This document shows, one piece after another, positions 20,383-29,565 of a stretch of 64,000 bases of DNA (position 1 is its first letter; every line of letters starts with the position of its first letter). The stretch lies in contig CACKYN010000005.1 in the NCBI GenBank assembly GCA_902604355.1, positions 1 through 64,000 on the forward strand, written 5' to 3'. Made by a program: the position numbers and the translations under genes. This DNA is from an uncultured Pelagibacteraceae bacterium. GTDB taxonomy: Bacteria; Pseudomonadota; Alphaproteobacteria; Pelagibacterales; Pelagibacteraceae. The notes under the pieces are model-generated. The model had not been told where the DNA came from and did not search any database. It saw only the letters and a list, made by a program, of their open reading frames with translations.

Positions 20383-21606
20383 ATGAATAATAACGACATT
20401 CAGTTTCTTTTTGAAAAAACACGAAATCAATCGATAAAAATTATTGAAAATTTAAGTCCAGAGGACATGAATATCCAATCAATGGAAGATGCATCACCCA
20501 TTAAATGGCATCTAGCGCATACTACTTGGTTTTTTGAAAAATTTGTCTTAAGCAAAATAAAATCTAATTATAATTATTTCAATGAAGATTATAATTATTT
20601 ATTTAATTCCTATTACGTTAAAGCAGGCCCAAGATATACAAGATCACTTCGAAATATAATTTCACGCCCAGGAATTGAGGAGGTTCTGGAATATAGAAAA
20701 ACTATAAACCATAGAATTTCAGAGGTATGTCAGTCAAGCAACTCATACTTAAATATGATTGAGGTAGGCTGTCATCATGAAATGCAACATCAAGAATTAA
20801 TGTTAACAGATCTACAACATGGTTTAAGTTTCAATCCTACTAGTCCCATATACGATCAAACTAAAAAAGATATTAAAAATGAAAATATAAAACAAAAATG
20901 GATTGGTTTTGAAAAAGCTATTAGAAGTGTTGGCACCGACAATGAAAATTTCTCCTTTGATTGTGAGCGACCTAAACATGAAATTTTAATCCTACCTTTT
21001 GAAATATCAAACAAGTTAGTAACAAATGGTGAATGGATCGAGTTTATCAATAATGATGGTTATAATAAAAGTGAACATTGGTTGTCAGATGGGTTTTCAA
21101 CATGTCAGCAGGAAAATTGGCAATCCCCTCTTTACTGGAAAAAAGAAAATAGTAAATGGTATCACTTCACTTTAAACGGAATTAAAGAAATAGATATCAA
21201 TGCGCCTGTAAGTAATATTAGCTATTTTGAAGCTGACGCTTTCGCAAGATGGAGTAATAAACGACTTCCAACAGAATTTGAATGGGAAGTTGCATCTAAT
21301 GATCATATTCACGGAAATTTTTTAGAAGATAAGATATATCAGCCATATTCAAAAAAAAATGGTGTTGATTTAAATCAACATTGGGGACATGTTTGGGAAT
21401 GGACTTCTTCTAACTTTTCTCCTTATCCAGGATTTAAATACCACAATGATGATATTAGTGAGTACAATGGTAAATTCATGGTCAATCAGATGGTTTTAAA
21501 AGGAGGGTCTTGCCTCACACCAAAAAACCAAATGAGAAAATCGTATCGTAATTTCTTTTATCCTCATCAAAAATGGCAAATGTCAGGATTACGACTTGCT
21601 AAATGA
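20383..21606 (+). CDS. egtB: Ergothioneine biosynthesis protein EgtB-like
   Basis: DinB_2 part 'DASPIKWHLAHTTWFFEKFVL', 'CHHEMQHQELMLTDLQH'; FGE-sulfatase part 'GHVWEWTSSNFSPYPGF..LKGGSCLT'. Confidence 0.9.
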   Translation: MNNNDIQFLFEKTRNQSIKIIENLSPEDMNIQSMEDASPIKWHLAHTTWFFEKFVLSKIKSNYNYFNEDYNYLFNSYYVKAGPRYTRSLRNIISRPGIEEVLEYRKTINHRISEVCQSSNSYLNMIEVGCHHEMQHQELMLTDLQHGLSFNPTSPIYDQTKKDIKNENIKQKWIGFEKAIRSVGTDNENFSFDCERPKHEILILPFEISNKLVTNGEWIEFINNDGYNKSEHWLSDGFSTCQQENWQSPLYWKKENSKWYHFTLNGIKEIDINAPVSNISYFEADAFARWSNKRLPTEFEWEVASNDHIHGNFLEDKIYQPYSKKNGVDLNQHWGHVWEWTSSNFSPYPGFKYHNDDISEYNGKFMVNQMVLKGGSCLTPKNQMRKSYRNFFYPHQKWQMSGLRLAK

Positions 21607-22517
21607 GATCATTTCTAAAAGAAGTAAGTCTCGGTTTAAGTAAAAAAAATAAGAAGTTAAGTTCTAAATGGTTTTATGACTTTCGTGGATCAAAACTTTT
21701 TGAACAAATTACTAAGTTAAAAACATATTACCCAACAAGAACTGAAAGAAAAATTTTAAAAGATAATAAAATTGAAATTGCTGATAAAATAGGGAAAAGG
21801 GCAGTCTTAATTGAACCAGGTGCTGGAGACTTCAAAAAAATAGCTATTTTTCTTAACAGTTTAGATAAACCAAAAAAATATATACCTTTGGATATTTCTG
21901 AGGATTATATAAATAAGATATCTAAAAGTTTTAAAAAAAAATTTCCAAAAATAGCTATTACTCCTAAAGGATATGACTTTTCAAGAAATAATAAACTACC
22001 TTTTAAAATAAACTCATCTGAAAATATAATTATATTTTTTCCTGGATCAACTATTGGTAATTTTGAAGAAAAGGATGCTGTTAAATTTTTAAAAATGTTA
22101 AAATCAAAATTTAAAGCAAAAAAAATTATCATTGGTGCTGATTTAGTAAAAGATATCCCAACTCTAATTACTGCTTATGATGATAAAAAAGGGATAACTG
22201 CAAAATTCAATAAAAATATTTTGCGAAGAATTAATACTGAATTAGGAGCAGATATAAATCTGAATTCCTATAAACATTTAGCAATTTATAATAAACAAAA
22301 AAAAAGAATTGAGATGAAACTAAAATCTAAAAAAAAAAATAATATTAGATTTAATGGTTCAAGTTATTTAGTAAAAAAAGATGAAGAAATTCATACTGAA
22401 AATTCTCACAAATACACAATTAAATCCTTCAAAAACTTAGCTAATAAAGCTGGATGGAAAATAAAAAAAACATGGGTTGATGACAAAAAACTTTTTAGTG
22501 TTCATTGTCTAAGTTAA
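21603..22517 (+). CDS. egtD: EgtD-like histidine Nalpha-methyltransferase
   Basis: 'SSKWFYDFRGSKLFEQITKLKTYYPTRTERKIL', 'EPGAGDFKK', 'FFPGSTIGNF'; overlaps egtB. Confidence 0.9.
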   Translation: MRSFLKEVSLGLSKKNKKLSSKWFYDFRGSKLFEQITKLKTYYPTRTERKILKDNKIEIADKIGKRAVLIEPGAGDFKKIAIFLNSLDKPKKYIPLDISEDYINKISKSFKKKFPKIAITPKGYDFSRNNKLPFKINSSENIIIFFPGSTIGNFEEKDAVKFLKMLKSKFKAKKIIIGADLVKDIPTLITAYDDKKGITAKFNKNILRRINTELGADINLNSYKHLAIYNKQKKRIEMKLKSKKKNNIRFNGSSYLVKKDEEIHTENSHKYTIKSFKNLANKAGWKIKKTWVDDKKLFSVHCLS

Positions 22518-22524
22518 ATTTGTT

Positions 22525-22905
22525 TTACTCATCAGAAAAATATTCAACTTCTTTAAATCGATCTGTAGGGAAAAGCCAATAAAATCCAAATGTTTCATCG
22601 CTATTATTTTTAAGTGCATGTTTAGAGTTGTTAGAAATATAAACAACGTCCCCTTTTTTAATCTCTTCAAGTTCACCATCTTTGTTTAAAGTTGCAGAAC
22701 CATTGGTTACTACATAAATTTCGTCTGGCAAATGATGATGTAAAGTTAATTTTCCACCTGGTAAAACTTCCGCAAAACCACATGAAATTCCTTTGCTTCC
22801 ATCAATATCCGCATCAACTAAAAATTTCCATCTTACTCCTGGATATTTATCACTTGTTTGCCATTCCTGATTGGAGATTGAATTAAAATTTTTAACAAAT
22901 ATCAT
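22525..22905 (-). CDS. Cupin domain protein
   Basis: 'LPGGKLTLHHHLPDEIYVVTNGSATLNKDGE' and 'GDVVYISNNSKHALKN' cupin motifs. Confidence 0.8.
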   Translation of the reverse strand: MIFVKNFNSISNQEWQTSDKYPGVRWKFLVDADIDGSKGISCGFAEVLPGGKLTLHHHLPDEIYVVTNGSATLNKDGELEEIKKGDVVYISNNSKHALKNNSDETFGFYWLFPTDRFKEVEYFSDE

Positions 22906-22938
22906 ATTGGATTGAGATTATATAAATTTTCGATTTTT

Positions 22939-23166
22939 ATGAACAAAATTAATGCTACTAAATTGTGGAAATTTATTCAGGAAGCTGGCGATTATTTGGA
23001 CGGACAATTACCTGATCATCCTAATCATCCAAAGGGTAGGAATGCTTATGCGCATGTAGCTATTTGTGTAAAATCTAAATTTAATGCTAGTTACAAAGAT
23101 ATTCCTGATGAAAAATTTGAAGAAGTTTTAAAATATATAGAATTTTTAAAGCAAAATCCAAATTAA
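22939..23166 (+). CDS. Small conserved-looking hypothetical protein (start probably 22939)
   Basis: 75-84 aa ORF filling the gap between two genes on the other strand; 'LPDHPNHPKGRNAYAHVAICVKSKF'. Confidence 0.6.
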   Translation: MNKINATKLWKFIQEAGDYLDGQLPDHPNHPKGRNAYAHVAICVKSKFNASYKDIPDEKFEEVLKYIEFLKQNPN

Positions 23167-23170
23167 AGAC

Positions 23171-24286
23171 TTATTGTTTAGGAAAATAATCCTTGAGCTC
23201 CCCTTCTCTGTATACGTCTGCAGTACAACAATGAAGTCCTCCTCCAAATGCATAAGCATCTCGTAGCTCGACCGGAACCACTTCCATTCCTAGTTTATCT
23301 AATTGCTCTGCTTGATAAGTCTCACTTTTTTCAACGCATACTGTTTTAGGATCTAAAGTTAACACATTCATAGATAACCAAGTTGATGAATAACATAATG
23401 GGGGTGGCTCATTGTGTGCTGGTTGTGCGCTATCAATTATTTCCCATCCATTATTTTCAAATAATTTTCTTTGTTCTTTTGGTAGTCTTCTTTGGGGATT
23501 ATTAATTATTAAACCTTCTTTTATTGGTGTGAAAGTTGCATCAATATGAATTGGGTATGGATCACCAGGGAAATTCACTGCATGAACTCTGTGATTTATA
23601 TAATGTCTTTTTAACCAATCAATTCCTTTTAAATTTGTAGTAAAACCATGTTGCACCACCAAATCTTTTCCAAATCTCAATACATCAGCAGCATCAAATA
23701 ATGGTTCTTCCTCTGTTGTTACAAAATGTTTTTTTTCTGTCCATTCTAATCTTTTCTGAACCCCAATTTTATCTGATAAGTAATCTTTTCTATAATCAAG
23801 GTCTGTCAATCTAGGTTTTGGTGCAGACTCATGTCTCATATTTGGATCTTGGTTGTAATACTCTTGTAGAAGTGGTCTGTAACATAAATATTCAAACCAT
23901 CGACAACGATAGCTCATTGTCGCTTCTAAAATTTCATTGCCAACAGTCAATAAAACATCTCTCGGCGGCATACAGCCAAACATAGTTTCTGCCTCCCAAT
24001 CAGGAGTAGATGTTTTTTGATTAAAATCTATGGGTGTTGGTCGATCAACTTTAATTCCTCTTTTCTGAAGTATATTTGAAAAATCATCTAAAAGTTGATT
24101 GGCTTTATCGACTGTATCTTTAGTTCTTGGTCCAAACTGTCCTCGCATATCACTATCTTCAGGAACTTTAGCGTCAAGTGCTGGTTCGGGGGCTGGAATA
24201 CAAGTACCATCAGCTCTTCCAATAATTACATGTTTTAGTGGATCCCATTCATTCCAACTATTAACAATAACATTATTTTTATCCAT
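23171..24286 (-). CDS. Glycine amidinotransferase-like protein
   Basis: 'VNSWNEWDPLKHVIIGRADG', 'DAADVLRFGKDLVVQHGFTTN', catalytic-Cys region 'AFGGGLHCCTADVYREG'. Confidence 0.85.
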   Translation of the reverse strand: MDKNNVIVNSWNEWDPLKHVIIGRADGTCIPAPEPALDAKVPEDSDMRGQFGPRTKDTVDKANQLLDDFSNILQKRGIKVDRPTPIDFNQKTSTPDWEAETMFGCMPPRDVLLTVGNEILEATMSYRCRWFEYLCYRPLLQEYYNQDPNMRHESAPKPRLTDLDYRKDYLSDKIGVQKRLEWTEKKHFVTTEEEPLFDAADVLRFGKDLVVQHGFTTNLKGIDWLKRHYINHRVHAVNFPGDPYPIHIDATFTPIKEGLIINNPQRRLPKEQRKLFENNGWEIIDSAQPAHNEPPPLCYSSTWLSMNVLTLDPKTVCVEKSETYQAEQLDKLGMEVVPVELRDAYAFGGGLHCCTADVYREGELKDYFPKQ

Positions 24287-24289
24287 AGA

Positions 24290-25195
24290 TTAATTTAAAG
24301 CGATGTATCTTTTATTCCATCTCATTATCAAACTGTAATAAAATATTGAAACAAAAAGAAAAAAACCTCCAATAATTGTATTTGTTGAAGGGACCTCATT
24401 GATACCAAATAGTGGTAGCCATACCCAGAATATTCCACCCACTACTTCAGTTAAAGATAGCAATGTAAGTTCTGCTGCTGAAATAGCTTTAGAGCCTATT
24501 GAATATAGAATTAAACCAAAGCAAACTAACGTTCCATGTAAAGAAAATAAAGTTCCATTATAACTTGATGAAAAAAATACTAGGTTATTTGTAATGATTG
24601 CTATTGATGAAAAAACAACACAAAAGATACCTGCAAAAGCGACTGTTGTAAATTTAGGAGTTTCTTTTCTCCACCTTAATGTCACAGAAAAAACTGAAAA
24701 ACCAATTGAAGCTGTAAGACCAAATACAAATCCAATTAAGGATTTTTCACTGGTACTACCAAGTGCCATAATTACTATACCTGCAGTTGCTATTAGAATT
24801 GAAATCCAAACATTTAATGAAATTTTTTCTTTTAAAAACAAAAAAGCTAATAATGCTGTAAAAAAAGGCATTGCAGCTAAACAAAGTAATGTTACGGCAG
24901 CACTTGTATTAGTAATTGAATAAATAAAGGTGATCATTGCAACACCTAGACCGGAACCACCTATCATACCTGATAAACCAATTTTGAAATAATTTTTATA
25001 AAAATTTTTTCCTTCTTCGAAAAATAAGTAAAGATTTAATAAAATAAAAATAGTCAAACCTCGTCCAAAAATATACTGCCATGGTACTAGTTGTGGATTA
25101 TCCATGTATCTCACAACTAATGGGCCAAATGACCACAGCAAGCCTGCAAATAAAACAACTGGTATAGCAATTTTGGGACTTCTAAGCTCAATCAT
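24290..25195 (-). CDS. EamA/DMT-family transporter
   Basis: 10 predicted TM; EamA repeats; adjacent to the amidinotransferase gene. Confidence 0.85.
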   Translation of the reverse strand: MIELRSPKIAIPVVLFAGLLWSFGPLVVRYMDNPQLVPWQYIFGRGLTIFILLNLYLFFEEGKNFYKNYFKIGLSGMIGGSGLGVAMITFIYSITNTSAAVTLLCLAAMPFFTALLAFLFLKEKISLNVWISILIATAGIVIMALGSTSEKSLIGFVFGLTASIGFSVFSVTLRWRKETPKFTTVAFAGIFCVVFSSIAIITNNLVFFSSSYNGTLFSLHGTLVCFGLILYSIGSKAISAAELTLLSLTEVVGGIFWVWLPLFGINEVPSTNTIIGGFFLFVSIFYYSLIMRWNKRYIALN

Positions 25196-25296
25196 ATGCA
25201 GAAATCTAATTCTAAATAGAATTTTCTACAACAAAAATATATTTTAAATCTAATTATAAAATCAGTGATATATATGAAATAAAATTAAAAGTTTAT

Positions 25297-25695
25297 ATGG
25301 ATTTAAAAATTTTAGAGATTGCTTCGGATACAGAAAATAACAAAAATATCAAAAATTATACTCATACTGCAAAATCCAAAAATCCTTTATGTGGTGATGA
25401 AATTCAAATTAAGTTAGTCATAAAAAATGAAAAAATTGTTGATTTTGGCTACCAAGGAAAATCATGTGTTTATTGTCAGGCTACTGCAAGTCTATTGTCA
25501 AAAAATTTGATAAACTCCAAAAAAAATAAACTTAAAGAGCTGTGTGATTATGCAAAATCTTTTTTTAATAAAGAACAAGAAAGTATTGAAAAAAAATGGT
25601 TTTTTTTAAGTAAATTGTTTGATCAGAAAAATAAATCAAGAAAAGAATGTATTCTTCTTCCTTTCAACGCTTTAAAAAAAATTATAGCAAACTAA
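25297..25695 (+). CDS. SufU/NifU-like Fe-S scaffold family protein
   Basis: 'SKNPLCGDEIQIKLVIKNEKIVDFGYQGKSCVYCQATASLLSK' plus C-terminal Cys 'SRKECILLPFNALKKI'. Confidence 0.75.
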   Translation: MDLKILEIASDTENNKNIKNYTHTAKSKNPLCGDEIQIKLVIKNEKIVDFGYQGKSCVYCQATASLLSKNLINSKKNKLKELCDYAKSFFNKEQESIEKKWFFLSKLFDQKNKSRKECILLPFNALKKIIAN

Positions 25696-25698
25696 ATT

Positions 25699-26163
25699 AT
25701 GGGAAATTTAAAGCAATCATTCTTCGCAGGATTCTTTTCGATTTTTACAATTGGAATAATTACTCTTTTAACTTACAAAACTGAATATGGAATATTTTTA
25801 ATTGCTTCCTTTGGATCTTCAATGGTACTACTTTATGGATATCCTGAAAGTCCTTTCGCCCAACCAAAAAATGTTTTCTTTGGTCACGTCCTCACAACAA
25901 TTGTAGGAATGATTTTTTTATACTTTATCCCTTTACCTTTATATTTAACTATCCCTTTAGCTGTAGGTTTTGGTGTAGCTTTTATGATATTGTTTAATGT
26001 AACTCACCCACCAGCTGGTGGTAATCCAATTATAGTCATAATGGGTAGTGTGTCGGTGGACTACTTATTAACCCCTGTAATTTCTGGTTCAATAATCATT
26101 CTATTTTTTGCAATTATTATAAATAAATTTATCTTAAAAAAAAATTATCCCTCTAAGAAATAA
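25699..26163 (+). CDS. HPP family membrane protein
   Basis: TM-rich 154 aa; 'ASFGSSMVLLYGYPESPFAQPKNVFFGH', 'VTHPPAGGNPIIVI'. Confidence 0.85.
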   Translation: MGNLKQSFFAGFFSIFTIGIITLLTYKTEYGIFLIASFGSSMVLLYGYPESPFAQPKNVFFGHVLTTIVGMIFLYFIPLPLYLTIPLAVGFGVAFMILFNVTHPPAGGNPIIVIMGSVSVDYLLTPVISGSIIILFFAIIINKFILKKNYPSKK

Positions 26164-26237
26164 TTTGTTTGCTAGCTCTTTGAAAATAAGGTTAGATGAC
26201 AAAATAAATTAATATTTTATTACATACAGGAGATTAA

Positions 26238-27437
26238 ATGAAGATATTGTGCGTATTATACGATGATCCTAAAGGAGGAATGCCAAAATCATATCCACTT
26301 AGTGATCTTCCTAAATTAGAGAAATATCCAGATGGAATGACTTTACCAAGCCCAAAAGGTAGAGACTTCACACCAGGTGAATTATTAGGATGTGTTTCAG
26401 GAGGATTAGGATTAAGAAAATATTTAGAGACTAATGGTCATGAATTTGTTGTAACAAATAGTAAAGATGGAGATGGATGTGAAGCTGATAAACATATCGT
26501 TGATGCAGATATTGTTATATCTCAACCATTTTTTCCTTACTATTTAACAAAAGAGAGAATAGCGAAAGCAAAAAATTTAAAAATGGCTATCACTGCTGGA
26601 ATTGGTTCAGACCATGTTGATTTACAAGCAGCAATGGATAACAAAATTGATGTGGTAGAAGTAACATTTTGTAATTCAAGATCAGTTGCTGAACATATAG
26701 TTATGATGATTGTTTCAATGGTAAGAGATTATCACAATCAACATAGGATCGTTAATGAAGGTGGCTGGAATATAGCAGACGCTGTACAAAGATCTTATGA
26801 CGTTGAAGGTATGCATATCGGAACAGTTGCTGCAGGTCGAATTGGTTTAGATGCACTTAGAAAAATGAAACCTTTTGATGTACATTTGCATTACTTTGAT
26901 AGACATAAACTACCTGACAGTGTTGAAAAGGAATTAAATTTAACTTTTCATGAGTCTGTAGAGTCTATGGTCAAAGTCTGTGATGTGGTGACAATAAATT
27001 GTCCACTCCATCCAGAAACTGAAAACCTGTTTGATGATGCAATGATAAGTAAAATGAAAAAAGGTGCATACATTGTTAACACTGCTAGAGGTAAAATTTG
27101 TAACCGTGAGGCTATTGCAAAAGCTCTAAAAAGTGGACAATTAAGTGGTTATGCAGGAGATGTTTGGTTTCCACAGCCAGCTCCAAATGATCATGTTTGG
27201 AGAACTATGCCCAATCATGGAATGACACCACACACTTCTGGAACTTCATTATCTGCTCAAACGAGATATGCTGATGGCGTAAGAGAAATTTTAGAATGTT
27301 TCTTTGCAGGTAGTGAAATTAGAGATCAATATCTTATTGTTAAAGATGGCCAATTAGCTGGAATGGGCGCTCACTCATACAGTAAAGGATCGGCAACAGG
27401 TGGATCTGAAGAAGCGGCTAAATATAAAAAAAAATAA
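26238..27437 (+). CDS. NAD-dependent formate dehydrogenase (single-subunit, D-2-hydroxyacid dehydrogenase family)
   Basis: 'ITAGIGSDHVDLQAA', 'EVTFCNSRSVAEHIVMMIL-like', 'GTVAAGRIGLDALRKMKPFDVHLHYFDRHKLP', 'NTARGKICNREAI', 'GYAGDVWFPQPAPNDHVWRTMP'. Confidence 0.93.
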   Translation: MKILCVLYDDPKGGMPKSYPLSDLPKLEKYPDGMTLPSPKGRDFTPGELLGCVSGGLGLRKYLETNGHEFVVTNSKDGDGCEADKHIVDADIVISQPFFPYYLTKERIAKAKNLKMAITAGIGSDHVDLQAAMDNKIDVVEVTFCNSRSVAEHIVMMIVSMVRDYHNQHRIVNEGGWNIADAVQRSYDVEGMHIGTVAAGRIGLDALRKMKPFDVHLHYFDRHKLPDSVEKELNLTFHESVESMVKVCDVVTINCPLHPETENLFDDAMISKMKKGAYIVNTARGKICNREAIAKALKSGQLSGYAGDVWFPQPAPNDHVWRTMPNHGMTPHTSGTSLSAQTRYADGVREILECFFAGSEIRDQYLIVKDGQLAGMGAHSYSKGSATGGSEEAAKYKKK

Positions 27438-27452
27438 CTTAAACTAATACTT

Positions 27453-27488
27453 ATTAAAGGTAGTTTACAAAAAGTAGCTACCTTTAAT
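27453..27488 (+). terminator. Candidate hairpin terminator after formate dehydrogenase
   Basis: Perfect 11-bp inverted repeat ATTAAAGGTAG (27453-27463) / CTACCTTTAAT (27478-27488); a T-run follows about 20 nt downstream. Confidence 0.5.
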
Positions 27489-27527
27489 ATCATAGACTTA
27501 ATTCTTTTTTTTTGTTTATGATGTTGG

Positions 27528-28103
27528 ATGAAATTTTTAACTATCATAATTTTTATCATATCTTTCATTACAGCAGCAGAAGCAAACCAAAAAAGTAAGG
27601 CATATTTTGCTGGTGGGTGTTTTTGGTGCATGGAAGAGTCCTTTGAAAAATTGAGTGGAGTTGAAAAGGTAATATCGGGTTACTCTGGTGGGACTACAGA
27701 AAACCCGACCTACAAAGAAGTAGTTTATGGAAAGACTGGCCATTTTGAAGTTGTTGAAATTATCTATGACAAAAAAATCATTTCATTTAAAGAATTACTA
27801 AATATTTTTTGGAAAAATATAGATCCCTTCGATCCTTATGGGCAATTTTGTGATAAAGGATATAGCTATAGATCAGTTGCTTTTTATCAAAATAATGAGG
27901 AAAAAAAACTCATAGAAAATAGTATTAATGAGTTAGAGAAAAAATTTAACAAAGAAATCGTCACCTACGTAAGAAGTTTTGATAAATTTTACCAAGCTGA
28001 GGTTTATCACCAAGATTTTTATGTAAAAAAATTTCAAAGGTATTTGGAATACAAAAAAGCTTGTAGAAGAGAGGAAATTTTAAACAATATTTGGAAACTA
28101 TAA
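27528..28103 (+). CDS. msrA: Peptide-methionine (S)-S-oxide reductase, signal-peptide bearing
   Basis: 'AYFAGGCFWCMEESFEKLSGV', 'YSGGTTENPTYKEV', 'AEVYHQDFY'. Confidence 0.95.
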   Translation: MKFLTIIIFIISFITAAEANQKSKAYFAGGCFWCMEESFEKLSGVEKVISGYSGGTTENPTYKEVVYGKTGHFEVVEIIYDKKIISFKELLNIFWKNIDPFDPYGQFCDKGYSYRSVAFYQNNEEKKLIENSINELEKKFNKEIVTYVRSFDKFYQAEVYHQDFYVKKFQRYLEYKKACRREEILNNIWKL

Positions 28104-28108
28104 AACCT

Positions 28109-29563
28109 GTGAAAAACTATATTAAATGGAATTTTGATAATTCTTATTCAAAGTTACCAAAAGCTTTTAAGGAGATTATTAAACCTGTTTCAGTTTTGAA
28201 ACCTGAGTTGGTTATCTTAAATGAAAATTTGGCAAATGAATTAGGGCTTAATTTTTCTAAAATCGAAAAAAATGAATTATCTGCTCTATTTTCAGGAAAT
28301 AATCTTCCTGAAGGAACAAGCTCAATAGCTCAAGCTTATGCAGGGCATCAATTTGGACATTTTACAATGTTAGGTGATGGAAGAGCAGTTTTAATCGGTG
28401 AGCATGTAACTAATCAAAAAAAAAGATATGATATTCAATTCAAGGGATCCGGCAAGACTTCATTTTCAAGAGGCGGTGATGGTCGTGCAGCTTTGGGGCC
28501 AATGCTAAGAGAATATATTATTAGTGAGTCAATAAACTCATTAAATATTCCTACAACTAGAAGTCTTGCTGTGACTAAAACTGGAGAAAAGGTTGTAAGG
28601 GAAAATTTATTAGATGGTGCAATATTAACTAGAGTTGCCTCTAGTCATATTCGAGTTGGAACATTTCAATACATCGCTGCAAAACAAAATATTGATGAGT
28701 TGAAAATGTTACTTGATTATACAGTTGATAGACATTTTCCAGAAATTAAATCTTCCAAAACAAAAGCTGTAGATTTGTTAAATTTGGTAATTGAGAAACA
28801 ATGTCAGCTAATAGTTAATTGGATGCGAGTTGGATTTATTCACGGAGTAATGAATACTGATAACATGGCAATTTCAGGTGAAACTATAGATTATGGACCC
28901 TGTGCTTTTATGGATTACTATGATCCTAAAACTGTTTTTAGTTCAATCGATAAGTTTGGAAGATATGCATTTTCTAATCAGCCAGCAATTGGAAAATGGA
29001 ATTTAGCCAGATTTGCTGAATGTTTGATTCCTCTAATTGATGAAGACGAAGAACAGGCTATTAAAACAGCAACTAAAATTATTGATAATTTTCAAAATAT
29101 TTATGAACAAAAATGGTTGAATATGATGAAATCTAAACTTGGTTTGGTTGGTGATAATAAAGATGACTTAAAACTGATTAATTCTTTACTTAATTGGATG
29201 GAAAAAAATAAAGCAGATTACACAAATACATTTTGTTTTTTAATGGGAATTTATGATGGTGATGAAATTTATAAAAATAAAAGTTTCGAAGACTGGTTAG
29301 AAGCATGGAAAAATAGATCAAGTTTAAATAATTCTGACAAAGAAGATCAACTTAAACTAATGAAAAAAGTTAATCCAGTCATCATTCCTAGAAATCATAA
29401 AGTAGAAGAGGCTTTATCTGATGCAGAGAAAAATAATTATAAAACCCTTAATATTTTATTGTCAGTGATAGATAACCCTTATGACCCTAAAGTTGATATT
29501 TCAGAATTTCAGACACCTGCTCCAGCATCAAAAGAAAAGTATCAAACTTTTTGTGGGACTTAA
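28109..29563 (+). CDS. selO: SelO (YdiU/UPF0061) protein adenylyltransferase; GTG at 28109 preferred over the track's TTG at 28091
   Basis: 'AYAGHQFGHFTMLGDGRAVLIGE', 'QFKGSGKTSFSRGGDGRAALGPMLREYI', 'GVMNTDNMAISGETIDYGPCAFMD', C-terminal 'FCGT'. Confidence 0.93.
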   Translation: MKNYIKWNFDNSYSKLPKAFKEIIKPVSVLKPELVILNENLANELGLNFSKIEKNELSALFSGNNLPEGTSSIAQAYAGHQFGHFTMLGDGRAVLIGEHVTNQKKRYDIQFKGSGKTSFSRGGDGRAALGPMLREYIISESINSLNIPTTRSLAVTKTGEKVVRENLLDGAILTRVASSHIRVGTFQYIAAKQNIDELKMLLDYTVDRHFPEIKSSKTKAVDLLNLVIEKQCQLIVNWMRVGFIHGVMNTDNMAISGETIDYGPCAFMDYYDPKTVFSSIDKFGRYAFSNQPAIGKWNLARFAECLIPLIDEDEEQAIKTATKIIDNFQNIYEQKWLNMMKSKLGLVGDNKDDLKLINSLLNWMEKNKADYTNTFCFLMGIYDGDEIYKNKSFEDWLEAWKNRSSLNNSDKEDQLKLMKKVNPVIIPRNHKVEEALSDAEKNNYKTLNILLSVIDNPYDPKVDISEFQTPAPASKEKYQTFCGT

Positions 29564-29565
29564 AA

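Noticed and set aside
24594-24923. 109-aa plus-strand ORF inside the EamA gene
   Set aside because: Antisense to a clear transporter CDS, no independent start signal or family signature.
25206-25222. Small palindrome AATTCTAAATAGAATT between EamA and the SufU-like gene
   Set aside because: 7-bp AT-only stem, common by chance at this base composition.
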